Positions 11,757 through 22,259 of a stretch of DNA of 64,000 bases are shown piece after piece. The stretch lies in contig CM060977.1 in the NCBI GenBank assembly GCA_030765065.1, forward strand, positions 159,164,052 through 159,228,051. The letters run 5' to 3'. Source of the DNA: Deroplatys truncata. Lineage: Eukaryota > Arthropoda > Insecta > Mantodea > Mantidae. The notes below the pieces were generated by a model. The model was not told the origin of the DNA and made no database searches. It saw only the letters and a list, made by a program, of their open reading frames with translations. Within the stretch, counting starts at the first letter, position 1; each line of letters begins with the position of its first letter. The translations under genes were made by a program, and so were the position numbers.

Positions 11757-12185
11757 CAGTAAAGTGTTATTTAAATCGTATCAAGCATTAATAAAAGGAG
11801 TGAAGTAAAATTACCTGTGTAAGGCTACATTCTTCAGTCGCACCACTCCCTGCTAAGACATTCATGTCTCTAAAAAGATATAAATACTGACGCAGACGAG
11901 GCAAACATAAATAGATAATATTTAAAGAAAGTCAAAATTATAAAGTTAATATTTTTAAACAATTGGGGCAAAGGCCACCGGAAAATACATTTGGGGCGAA
12001 GGCTACCGGAAACTTTTTACCATACGTGCGGTTGCAATTTCAAGTTCGGCTCCCCAATAGTCGAAATATAATACATCTTCTTCAAACTGACTTTCCATAC
12101 CTAGCAGCAACAAACCTACTTCAAATTGGCTCCCAAAGCGGGGCAAATAAAATACAACTCCTCCTAAAATTAATAAACTTCTTCA
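11187..12185 (+). mobile_element. Solo LTR-like element, LTR family B, TSD AAAT
   Basis: 999 bp from TGAGGCAGTATTTTTAC to AAACTTCTTCA, flanked by AAAT at 11183-11186 and 12186-12189. TG..CA ends and a 4-bp TSD are the marks of a solo LTR left by recombination. It shares its ends with 40349-41340 and, inverted, 60373-61248. The last 200 bp hold repeated GGGGCGAAGGCTACCGGAAA-like blocks. About 60 bp before the end is AATTGGCTCCCAAAGCGGGG, a primer-site-like sequence that normally lies outside an LTR. A TC/TA microsatellite occupies 11699-11753. Confidence 0.8.
11699..11753. repeat. (TC)n(AT)n microsatellite
   Basis: A short TC run is followed by about 20 AT units, inside the solo LTR. The other two copies of this LTR lack the long AT run. 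Confidence 0.9.
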
Positions 12186-12883
12186 AAATAAAGACTGCAT
12201 TTTTACATAAATATCCTATCTTTAAAATTTGGTGTTTGCTTTTCACACATAATGTATTCCTCAAGCCTTCTTGTAAATAACTTCTACTGCCGAAAGAAAT
12301 ACCTAAGTAAAGCGGCTGGCAGTAAACGGGTGGTTTTTGACGGGATTCCTTAATGCGCAAATCCACATCGGGGGGGGGGGGGGGAGAGCTCGTGATGATA
12401 ACGTGGCATCAGTTGATCCGACCACGAATCAGGAAACAAGCATTTTCCATACAATTCTTGTTTCAGAACCTTTTGTATCTACACAATGATACGATTAGCT
12501 CACATTTGACCACTGCTGCTACAACACACAACAATGATGCATATTTGATCTAACAGTCTGCAGCACGTTTACCAAATCTTCCATCAGGTTCTTATAAACA
12601 TAAACAGTTTCCGTCCTAATTTTCCATGGTCGAAAGTGGCTGAATTGTGTGAGGTTGATGCTATAGACCACGGTTGCTTACGCAGTTCTCTCTCCGGTGT
12701 ATGAAAAGCGTGGTTAGCAGCGAGTTAAAATTCAAACCGAATTTGATTGGAGTCCCGTTCGATGCTGCTACTGTCGATGTACTACTGTACTTCCTGTACG
12801 AAAACACGTCCGCTTGGTAACATCTTCATGCTGGCGTTTGGAAACAAGCTTCGTAATTCTCCTGATATTATCTTCTAACTCCG

Positions 12884-13258
12884 TTAGAAGGTGTCTAGAT
12901 AGGTGTACAGCATGCCCTGAAGTTGCGCAACCCAGCCCACAAAGCGGCAACTTTTGTCAATTTCCACGAATGCTAGTAATGCAGAGTCAGACTTGCATTG
13001 TGTGCCTCCCCATTCTTTGAAAACATTTATTTGTTTATACTCACTTGCGTCCACCATTATCTGCAAAGACTGCGATTCAACGCACCTTTTTGGAGATGTC
13101 TTACATTCCTGTGCAGTCACACTCATGATGTATTTCACAGCTCTGCAGGACTTGTGTGTTACGAACTTGAACTGTCTTGACATTCTTCTTCCAAAATAAG
13201 AAGTAAAAAGCATGCTGCTTGCAGAACTGAAGGATGAACAAGTGCTCCACAGTTCCAT
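12884..13258 (-). other. Unidentified 124-codon frame, possible coding relic
   Basis: Minus-strand frame from an ATG at 13258. It includes KRCVESQSLQIMVDASEYKQ and VEIDKSCRFVGWVAQLQGML. A following frame at 12950-12768 (LLTELEDNIRRITKLVSKRQ) could be a continuation after a frameshift. I do not recognise the protein. No promoter, splice or poly(A) signals were assigned. It may be chance. Confidence 0.15.
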
Positions 13259-13398
13259 AGTTTAATGGTTCTGAACAATGAATTCAAACTCCTGCGCCAC
13301 TTGTATTTCAGAACATCCACAATAGCGTACGGATGTACTCCTATTCTCCGTCAATCATAACTTTAGTCAGTATAGCAGAAACGTTACATTGTCGTTTA

Positions 13399-13455
13399 TA
13401 TATATATATAATATATATATATATATATTATATATACACACACACACACACACAC
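13399..13455. repeat. (TA)n(CA)n microsatellite
   Basis: TA repeats at 13399-13435 run into CA repeats to 13455. Open frames across it (13333-13527) are artefacts of the repeat. Confidence 0.9.
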
Positions 13456-13874
13456 GCCTATGCCGATACCAGAATACTTCCATCTCGAAGGTTCAAGGCT
13501 GTTGCAGCTTACGGCAATGGTAATTAATTGTTGGATTGCATTTAACCCGCGTGGCAGCAGCGCGGTGGAACTCGTCTAAGAAATACTATGATTGTTCCAG
13601 ACGTTTGCGAAAAGTGGACTCAACGCCTGATGTTCATCACTAGCTGTTGTTGGAGTTTCGTCGGGATTTTAAGCGGCAATGTCACTGGTTTCCCATGTTA
13701 GTGCTCTTTCTTCTTGAAATATCCATTGAGGGGGGAAACAATGGCAATGAGGGGGGGGTGCTCTGGGAAAATAAGGGAACAGCGTTAGCGGAGAGAGACT
13801 TTTAACACAGATATATCACACTTAAGTCATTTCGTACTGCACAGCATATCTGTCATGTCATATTATTGCACATA

Positions 13875-16459
13875 GGGTAAGTCCACGTAATTTGGACCAC
13901 TTAACTTCGATGGTACTTAAATGTCCATGGAGTATATCGTATGATATAACATTTGTTGTAGGGGAAGTATTAAATAATAGAGACTAATAATCAATAATAC
14001 AATTTATCAACTTATAAAAAATAAAACTAAAACAAATTACAAGCGTGTTATTTGGACCAACCAGTCGTGTAATTTGGACTTGAACATAAAATAGCTTTGA
14101 ATATCCTTGAATATACCTAAGGATATTCATATACCTGGTTATAACAAAAGGGGTTTGTTTAAAAGTACTTATTATAAAATAATGTGACTATTAATTAGAA
14201 CAAAGGTCACAATAATATTAAAAGTCACTGGTTATATCTGCACAGTTTTCATTGACGATCCTTCACATTTTGCATACTGTATCCAGTCGTCTTCATAACA
14301 CTCCCCACATACAAGACAGCAAATCTGTATATTCGTTGCTTCAGTGGAGGCATTTGTTGTATCAAAAGGTGTTCTTTTCTAAGTTTTGGCCCCACTGAAT
14401 TTGTTTTTAGTAGTGTGTTTTTGTGAGGAGTTGCAGCGAGAACTACTCCTGAAGTACTAGCTCGTTTTCTAATTTTTCTCTTGGAATCATCTTCAAAGGA
14501 CGAAGGAATAGGGAGTATTTTTTTGAACAGGAACATATGGAGGAGTCGCATCTGACATACGCGAAGGACCTGGAACGCAAGCTTCAGAAGCAACCGATGC
14601 TGTACCCTCGTGTATCTTAGCTTCAGGCTGATCGACGATAGCTGATATAGGCTCAGACTGAACAGTGACAGCTGACGGTGGCTCCGGTTGGTCAGCGACG
14701 GCTGATGGAACAAAGTAAGCTTCAGGAAAACGTAGCGATCCACCGGCCATAATCCACTACCTCTGAATCCACTGATTTCTGTTTCAATGCTTGCCTACCT
14801 TGGGAATCCTATTTCTACCAGTGCTGCTATGTGCTTTGTTGTAACTCGCATCCTTTGATATGTCTCAATCATGTTTCATTTGCTGACCCCATGAAAGTAT
14901 TCAGAGCCTTGAAGGACACATCTAAAGGCTGCATTTTATGGATACAGTGGAGGCAGCGACTACACAACAATCCCACGCCTTCGTGCAACTTCAATGGCAG
15001 CTAAACTTTGTGAGGCTTTTGTGCCTATCTAAGATCAGTAAGACCTTTGCTTCAGCAAAAGGTTTAACTCTGCTACAAAATGATCAATCCATTGGCAGAA
15101 GACTTCAGTATTCATCCACCCTTTTTCTTGGCAGCAAAATTTGGTGGCTGGTGCTGTTCCAAAGAAAATTCCTTCATCCTCTTTCTAGGGTAGATAAGCT
15201 TGGAGGTATGTAAAATCCAGATGCACTGCCTGCGTGGACGCCTGTCACATTTTGTCCTCGCTCACAGTTTGTGATGGCTCCTATTTGATGTTTGCCCTCT
15301 CGTGCTACGACTTTATGAAAGTTTCTTCTATGTTGAAAATCCAATCAGCTGTGATTCGGTGTTCGTTCACAATTTTATCTAACTGATCAAAAAACTTACA
15401 CACTAAGACCTTGCTGAAGCCAGAAGCCCTGGCCTGAGATGTTAGTTCTGGCAACCTTAAGCTCAGATCAGGACGACTCTTCATAAAGCCTTCAAACCAT
15501 TCTTTACCGGCCGATGTTTTATCAGTGTTGAAACGCGTCTTGATTTTATTTCTTTCAGTTATTTTAAATGCAAGTTTCATAACATCTTTTCTGCTCAGGT
15601 TGAAAAGAAAGAGAAAAAAAAAACTGTTTTACACAGCATTGCTGAAAAGAGGCGATCTTAATAACATGACATTATGATCAATAATGCATGCCAATATTGT
15701 ATCGTTTATAAAGTTACTATAATTGTTTTGATTGTGCTAAACCATAAAACTGCAGAAAATCCTATAAAAATCCTAAAGAAATGCCAATATCTGTGTGTAG
15801 ATAAGTTTAAACATTTTGCTTGCTTACCCATAAAACATATTCTCTAGGTGCAGCAGATGTTGGACAAGCTCGTTTTCTATTGTAGGAGATAAATCTGTTG
15901 GATGATCAATTTTTAACCATCGCTACGCCGTCTTTTACTACGACCAAAGCCAATTTCACATCGTCATCAATCCATTTACTGTATATCCTTTTGGATTTTC
16001 TAACTTCTCTAGTTGTCACCTGGAAACGTTTGGTGATTTTAAAACATCGTGTAATTTGGACCCTGGACTAAAACACACTCGCTCGTGTGATCCAAATTAC
16101 ACGCGGGGTTATAAAATTAAAACTTCAAAGATATGGTTAAAAGTATTTAAAAATGCTTACAGTATAATGTTGACACATCTTACCTTGGTGTTGTTTAAAC
16201 GCAGGTAAAATTTAGTTTTGCTGTGAGCTATAAAAGTTAATCATCACCTGTTGAGCACAAATTATAAGACAACATAGTTTACGGGACCTCAACGCACTAC
16301 CAACGTAACAATTCCCGGCAGAATGCAGAAATCAGGTGATAATATGTTGTTGACATAGTAGATATTCACTCTATTTGAGAGACGGTGCTATCTTTCGCGC
16401 TTGCTCAAATCTAACTACTGGTCCGAATTACACGCTAGTCAAAATACACGGTCCTCCCC
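13875..16459 (-). mobile_element. Pogo/Tigger-like DNA transposon
   Basis: 2585 bp between TA dinucleotides at 13873-13874 and 16460-16461. The ends are imperfect inverted repeats: GGGTAAGTCCACGTAATTTG from the left and GGGGAGGACCGTGTATTTTG from the right. The motif GTGTAATTTGGACC recurs just inside both ends: near 13885, 14046, 14069 and 16050 in one orientation and near 16088 and 16425 in the other. A minus-strand transposase gene with an intron fills the middle. Length and TA target fit pogo-group elements. Confidence 0.85.
14262..16021 (-). pseudogene. Pogo-like transposase with GT-AG intron and C-terminal cysteine-rich finger
   Basis: Exon 1 (about 16021-15828) has VTTREVRKSKRIYSKWIDDD, then a stop, then IENELVQHLLHLENMFYG. 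A GGTAAG donor at 15827 and a polypyrimidine tract with CAG at 15591 bound a 237-bp intron. Exon 2 resumes KDVMKLAFKITERNKI, the expected continuation of a CENP-B/Tigger-type DNA-binding domain, then WFEGFMKSRPDLSLRLPE. IFNIEET near 15320 is the first DDE motif. The rest of the DDE domain (about 15213-14760) is frameshifted, with GWMNTEVFCQWIDHF and LLILDRH traces. A Pro/Ser-rich linker (14750-14493) follows. The C-terminus carries CCLVCGECYEDDWIQYAKCE near 14300, a PHD-like cysteine array known from insect pogo proteins. Several frameshifts and stops make it dead. Confidence 0.8.
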
Positions 16460-16461
16460 TA

Positions 16462-17006
16462 TTACCCATTTTTTTGTAGACTGGGGATTTCGGGTGAAAT
16501 TAATTCACTTATGTGCCTCGGTGTATTACAGGCAAATTTTATGACTGCTTTACTGTTGTAAATCATAATACAGCAAGCCCTGCCTAGTGTTAACTCTTAA
16601 TTGAACTATACTAGAGTGATAAAATGCAAGTAAATTAAAAGCGTTACTTCAGTTAAATTTAATCCACCGATTGTTATGGAAGAAGTCGAGGTCCCCTGAA
16701 GTTCTACACTATATTCACTCTTAGGTTGATCCGCAGCAAAACAAACCCACGTGGTCAGTGCACCGTGTTGCAACACGTTAGCAATGCGCCCAGGAAAGTA
16801 GTCCCATGCTAATATCTGAATTTTAGAATGGATTTATCCTTAAATAGTATAATATTCTATACAAATACCTAAGGTTTTATTTAACGCTGAGTTATACCGT
16901 AAAACAGAGTTACAAGTCCCATGATGCAATTCGTATGAGTCACCCGACATCCGGGTAGGCGCAGAATATTGTTTACAGCCAGAAACCAGCAGTTGTGTTT
17001 AGTATC
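16462..17006. other. Intergenic, no gene seen
   Basis: No open frame or repeat was recognised. The last 90 bases may be the untranslated leader of the fragment that follows. Confidence 0.5.
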
Positions 17007-17330
17007 ATGGAGGACAGTGAATTCGCTCTTGTGTTTTCGTCGAAACCATTGACTAGTGGTGAAAAAACAATAGTGTTGAATCTTTATTATAAGTTATGTG
17101 AGAAATATCCAACACTTTCCGCGAAAGAAGGCGAACTTAACTTCTGAGTTCACCGGTGTTTCGAGTAAAAGTATAAACAGCGCTTGTGCAGAAAAATCTG
17201 AAACGAGAAAAGTGGTTACGCCAGGAAAAAAAGAAAGAAAAAGCATATGAAATACGCGATGCAAGAATGTAGTGATCTTGAAGAATGCAATTCGCGTAAT
17301 ATGGCACAATTTCTTTTTTAAAATGAGCCG
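17007..17330 (+). pseudogene. N-terminal fragment of a transposase-like helix-turn-helix protein
   Basis: From ATG 17007 the frame reads PLTSGEKTIVLNLYYKLCEK and stops at 17142 after 45 codons. Shifting frame, it continues LTSEFTGVSSKSINSACAEK and VVTPGKK. The pattern of a GEK..VLN.Y helix, then T...GVS..S, then a basic PGKK segment resembles the N-terminus of transposon-derived proteins common in arthropod genomes. No catalytic part follows, because the 11-kb inverted-repeat element begins at 17435. The family call is from memory of the motif pattern, so only moderate. Confidence 0.4.
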
Positions 17331-17451
17331 CCAACACTTAATAAAGTGCCGCTTCCTGAGCGAATAAATTAAGTTATGGCATACCTGTTATTTTATTTTT
17401 CGCTCATTTATTTTAGAATTAACTATTATATGTGAGTAGCTTATATTTGGG

Positions 17452-17820
17452 GGTTCTGGATATATTAATGGTTTTTTAATTGGTTCAATTGGTCTTTCAG
17501 GCAAAGGGGACCTAAAGCACATGGGGCTTCTGGATATATTAATGGTTTTTTAATTGGTTCAATTGGTTTAATTGGTCTTTCAGGCAAAGCCGACCCAAGT
17601 AGCGGTACGTTCTGGATAAATTAATGGTTATTTTAATTGGTTCAATTGGTTTAATTGGTCTTTCAGGCAAAGACGACCCAAGTAGCATGAGTCTTCTGGA
17701 TCAACTCAGGGTTACTGCTGGAGTTGGTGGTCTTAAATCGGTTTAATTGGTCTTTCAGGCATAGGGGACCTATAGTGCATGAGTCTTCTGGATCAACTCA
17801 AGGTTACTGCTGGAGTTGGT
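17452..17820 (+). repeat. Terminal tandem array, about 75-92-bp units
   Basis: Five units begin TTCTGGAT and contain AATTGGTCTTTCAGGCAAAG, except that the last is partial. Short sub-repeats TTAATTGGTTCAATTGG lie inside units 1-3. In units 4-5 the sub-repeat is replaced by CAACTCAGGGTTACTGCTGG. Mirror array: 28030-28398. Confidence 0.85.
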
Positions 17821-17998
17821 AATTGCGAGAGTCGCTTACATGTCCACGTGGTGCCATTTACTTGAAGAAGCATTTAAAGGCTCCCTCCTCCTCGGCTTTG
17901 GGTGAGGGAGGTAATCAAAATAATGTATGCATTTCCAGTCAGCTATGAGACATGATTCACCCCTATAAAGTACACAGCGTTAATTCTAATCATATACA

Positions 17999-18366
17999 TC
18001 AAATAAAAAATACAAGTTTCAATTTTTGTGGCTAACACGTCTAACGAATGGAAATGTTTAATTTTCACCATCCGTCACTTGTTGCTTTGCACAACATGAA
18101 TAACATGCTACTTAAAACCATGTATGTATACAGTGAGTGTCATTCCCGGCCACGTGGAAGGCTTTAGAGCAAGACCCCGACCTAAACGCCATCAGCTCAT
18201 ATGCATCAAATAAAAAATACAAGTTTCAATTTTTGTGGCGAACGCGCCTAACGACTGAAAACCTTTTAAAAATCAAAAGGTTTAATCTTCACCATCCTAC
18301 CGAGACTTGTTGCTTTCTACGACATGAATAACATGCTACTTAAAACCGTGTATGTATACAGTGAGG
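17999..18366 (+). repeat. Two-unit direct repeat inside the arm
   Basis: Two copies (about 17999-18137 and 18205-18366) run from AATAAAAAATACAAGTTTCA to AAAACCATGTATGTATACAG. They differ by substitutions and one small insertion. The mirrored pair is in the right arm at about 27484-27850. Confidence 0.8.
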
Positions 18367-18786
18367 TCTCCCTCCACGCCAGTTTAAAAGACGATCGCCC
18401 GACTCTTCTGTCGCGTCCCCTCTGTCTGGAATGCCGGTGATTAAGGCTATTGACTCACCCTTCGTATAAGGGTGGGAATCTATTCACGCTATTGATTTTT
18501 TCCGCTGGCTTCCCTCTCATATAACGCTGCTAGCCATGGACCCTCGCACCCTTGTAAAAGTTCGCTTTATCTACACCAGATGCCAGAAGGTTACAGAACT
18601 AACATTTGTAATTCATATCTGGCACTATAGATACCGGCAGTATCCGATCCGCTATTGATTTTTTCATTAAAACTGCATGAGAGTCAAACACACATTAATT
18701 TATAATGAAAAAAAGTTTCTTTATAGAGATAGCTAATTACAGTGTTACAAGCTGTATGTACAGTGAAATAAAAACGAATCGCATTT

Positions 18787-19087
18787 AAAAAAAATTCTCA
18801 TATGTTACACTCACATGACTTTCTCTACTCTTGTACAAACTTGAGCGGGTTGCCATGTGATGCATTCCATTCTCTTTACATGCCTAGGACATAAAAAAAT
18901 GAATAACGAATTCGAGAAAAAATATAATTATTGGGGAATTTAAGGGAATAACAAGCAATATCTCGAAAATATTTCTGAATAAAACAGGGGGCCTCAAAAC
19001 ATAAATATCCGGTGAAGTCTCATTATCGAATTTTCGGGTGGAATACAATACTTCCCTTACTTACTCTTCATAGTAGAGAAATTTAAA
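18787..19087 (-). mobile_element. Internally deleted family 1 copy in left arm
   Basis: Tail end (TGTTACACTCACATGACTTT) at 18787 and head end (ATAGTAGAGAAATTTAAA) at 19087 are both present, but only about 300 bp remain. The deletion joins ATATCTCGAAAAT to TTCTGAATAAAACAGGGGGC. The identical deleted copy is at 26762-27064. Confidence 0.85.
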
Positions 19088-20337
19088 ATACTTAGTTATA
19101 ACAACGGGAAAGATGTCTTGTATCTTTTTCCCACGAGGTGTATGATTCATACAATAAAGTAATTGAACAATGCCTTTATTATTTAATTAACAGTACACCA
19201 AAAGGCAGACCATCTTTTACAGAATAACTTGTCATTTCCGGAACACGTGTATGCTTTTTTAGAAAGAAATATCTAAATGATACCTTCATTCTAAGTAGGT
19301 TCAAAGGCATTAGTGGTTTGATCATTTCCTGCACTATTTCAACAAGAGTACATAAAAAATATATTACGTAAAGATGATTCAGCGTTCGATTTCATACTGA
19401 ACTAAAGCTTGAAACAAATATTCAGTTTCCAGAACGCTAAAGTACGATTGAAAAGGAATATATACGTTAAATCAAGTTCCATTTCCACGTAAACGGATTA
19501 CGACAAAACTAGAAGAGAAATACAAAAGTAGACTAAAAATGACAGTGCAAGCGCAAATAGTAGTAGTTATTTGGGGACTTTAGCTACTTTCAACTGCAAC
19601 TTATTTTAACTCGAGCAACCTTAAGACAGGGCTTCTATTAGCTAATTTTATAATTAATAAAACAATTAATGTTTGAAAATAGTTCATTAACATACTAATT
19701 AACAAAAATTAATTTAACTCTGAATTTTTCGTTGAAACTCTGTAATCTGCTATAAAATAGCTTGCATAATATATAAAAAATACTCTTACGACATACAAAA
19801 AGCTTAACATACTTAAAGCTTAACCTCGAATGTCAACAACTGAAAAAAAAAATTGAAAAGCGGTAATATGCCAGAAAATGGAGTATAGAATATAGGGAAA
19901 TTATCCTTTTCTTCATTCATCAAGTTTATATGCCTAAAAGATTATTTCCAGGCAAGACGCCAGTGAAGAAGAAATACCAGTTCAGCGCCTGCGCTGGTAT
20001 TATTATCTACTTACTGGGAGGTATATCAACGGTCTCCACTTCAACTCCAGACATGGTCAAACTTTGATGTTTAAAACACTTCTGAGCTATGGCACTTAGA
20101 CATGCTTGACAAGTGCATTAAATTTTACAGCACTAATTGGAATGTTCCGAATAACTAGGCAAGTGTCCCTATGATTTGTATCTCGGAATGGTAAAACATA
20201 AATGTTTAACTGCTAAACAACTGTGATACTCGCGTGGGATAATAATAATCCTACAGCATTATGTGGATATATTGGAGGGGGTTCTCAGGTATACGAGATC
20301 CAGATCGAGTTTTATCTTCGTTCTTTCTCTCTTTCTT

Positions 20338-20560
20338 GATGTACATACATACATACAGACATATCCACACACATACAGACATACACACAGCCGAACACCT
20401 CCCCAAACACACGGACAGGTACGAAGACTTACGAATATATCCGAACATGCACATGCATACCGACTCATTCACGCAGATAAATACTCACAAACAAGCAGAC
20501 TCAGAGATACTCACACACAAATCAAAACAAGCAGACTCAGAGATATACATACACACACAT
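20338..20560 (+). repeat. CATA/CACA-rich low-complexity tract
   Basis: ACATACATACATACAGACAT-type repeats, plus a 25-bp duplication containing AACAAGCAGACTCAGAGATA (about 20491 and 20526). The long frames across it on both strands are chance products. Mirrored at 25290-25510. Confidence 0.85.
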
Positions 20561-21536
20561 ATACTTCCAAACATCAGGAATGAGCGAAGACCTTCGAGCA
20601 CACTCGAATACATGTACAGGCAATATACACACACAGGAACATACCAAACACCAACAGAGAGAGACGCTCTTACCTATAAGCATGGGGGGGGGGCTCTGTT
20701 ATAATATAGCTTCATATATGAGAGGCTCTGTCTTTAGATGATTGTATTGATTAATGTAGCGGTGAAGATGACGGGAATTGCGGGATTAGGGAGCTACGGT
20801 ATTAATGGAGTTATGTGGCGGCGGTGGCGAATGTGTATAGTTACGGTGCTGATGGAGGCAGGCGATGGTCATGGACGTATAAGTTAATGTACTTGTAAGT
20901 GTGAAGGAGTATTTGTGATGGTGGTGATAGGAGGCGATGAGGATGATTATATTGTGGGGAAGGCTTTTGGAAATGATGATGGTGATGAGAGGTGGTGTTA
21001 ATTGTTTCGCTGATGCTGATTCTTTTTTTGTGTGTAGGAGGGCACACATTCTCCTCTCCTCTTGCTATGTGGAATGAGTCGTTACATTGGGGACTTGTAA
21101 AGTGAGATGTTATAACCTGGAAACGTTAAGGACCTCAGCATGTCTCGAAATCTTCAACTTGTGTACTGCTCACTTTCCCTGTAGTATGGTTCTTCATAGG
21201 AAGATCTGTATGGGTGACCTTCTAGCCTTGAAACATTGCATATTCGAGTGCTAACATATTCAATGAGGTTGCGTCATATATCCTCCAATATTACAAGTAA
21301 GGGTAGACTTCATTTCATGCATGGTGAGCTTATGTAATTAATGGAGTAGCTGCAATTAATGTGGAATTCTGTCATAGTCCCGTTTCTTATATAACTTGAC
21401 TGTAAGGTTTATGGTTATCAATGATGTGAGATTACCGATAAAATTAGGAAATAAGCAAATAATTCTACAGTCTCCTGATGACATATGCGGCTGCAGCTTC
21501 GAAATCATATACAGTATATGATATTCTAGAACAAGC

Positions 21537-22103
21537 ATGGATTCCCTTATTGACATTCAAATACAGCCAGCTTACGAAAAGCTTCATTTTTCCTATATTA
21601 CCCATGAGAAGAGTCGTTCTGTCAAGTGTCATATGTGCAGTAGGATTTTAAAAAACAGATCTATTTCAAGACTTAAACAACACCGGCAAAGATGTAGTAA
21701 TGAATCATTGAAGTGTGCAGTACTTAGAACTCCCGTAAGTGATGCTGAAATCTATTCAAGGCCAGGGATGTTAGAGTTAAGCTGTGAAGCGCTTGGATCA
21801 CCCCTGAGTGCTACTGAAATCTCGTCAAGACCAGGGATGTTAGATGTAAAAAGAGCAGTGTCTTTGGATGATGAAACTCTGAATAATCACCTGAGTGAAA
21901 ATAAACATTTTAATGTTAACTCGTCCAGTGTGGGTGATGTATCCAAGGCGAATATTGAGATTTTATATCCCTGTACAGATCCTAATGACTTAGTACACCA
22001 GCTAAGACTGTTAATGATGTCGCATGAAGCTGGTAAAAACGACTTTTCTATTGAGATTAATAAGATCATCCAAGTATTGAAGAGCACTGGGATTATAGCA
22101 TGA
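21537..22103 (+). CDS. BED-type zinc-finger protein, 188 residues
   Basis: An uninterrupted frame from ATG 21537 to TGA 22103, the only convincing intact gene in the window. Residues 31-53 hold a zinc-binding pattern, Cys31-x2-Cys34-x14-His49-x3-Cys53 (KCHMCSRILKNRSISRLKQH), with the spacing of BED fingers, which bind DNA and are common in transposon proteins. Residues 64-107 contain an internal duplication: TPVSDAEIYSRPGML and SPLSATEISSRPGML. The C-terminal half is acidic with a final helix-like segment (INKIIQVLKSTGI). No catalytic domain is visible. An AATAAA at 22123-22128, 20 nt past the stop, could be its poly(A) signal. It sits in the centre of the inverted-repeat element and may be a DNA-binding accessory factor for it. 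That role is inference. Confidence 0.7.
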   Translation: MDSLIDIQIQPAYEKLHFSYITHEKSRSVKCHMCSRILKNRSISRLKQHRQRCSNESLKCAVLRTPVSDAEIYSRPGMLELSCEALGSPLSATEISSRPGMLDVKRAVSLDDETLNNHLSENKHFNVNSSSVGDVSKANIEILYPCTDPNDLVHQLRLLMMSHEAGKNDFSIEINKIIQVLKSTGIIA

Positions 22104-22122
22104 TTGAGACTGAACTCTGTAT

Positions 22123-22128
22123 AATAAA
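22123..22128 (+). promoter_or_regulatory. Poly(A) signal candidate
   Basis: AATAAA located 20 nt downstream of the zinc-finger stop codon. A second AATAAA occurs near 22230. Confidence 0.4.
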
Positions 22129-22259
22129 GAGCTTTCGCATTTGAATGAAATGAGTGTGTTAAAATATTGTTTGCTTCTGTTCAATGCTCTAGTGTTTGCT
22201 TAATGCAAAATCAAATAATAATAATTCTCAATAAAGATATTTTCACCATTGACTTAAGT

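Larger units (their letters stand above)
12190..13874. other. Intergenic with a G-run, microsatellites and one unidentified minus frame
   Basis: A G-run lies at about 12370-12383. A minus-strand open frame at 12884-13258 (124 codons) overlaps a second at 12768-12950 in another frame. Their compositions look protein-like, with varied residues and many charged ones, but I recognise no family or catalytic motif. TA and CA repeats lie at 13399-13455. Confidence 0.45.
17435..21051 (+). repeat. Left inverted arm (3617 bp)
   Basis: Pairs with 24803-28415. The match ends at GGCACACATTC (21041-21051). It contains a terminal tandem array, a second two-unit repeat, a deleted family 1 copy and a CATA/CA-rich tract. 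All reading frames in it (for example 18137-18331 and 20261-20704) are repeat-derived and show no protein family. Confidence 0.9.

Noticed and set aside
18137..18331. 64-codon frame repeated at 27519-27713
   Set aside because: Duplicated only because it lies in the inverted arms. It overlaps the two-unit DNA repeat and shows no conserved protein motif.
20261..20704. 147-codon frame and its overlapping partners on both strands
   Set aside because: They are translations of CATA/CACA low-complexity DNA, recurring mirrored at 25113-25599, with no domain.
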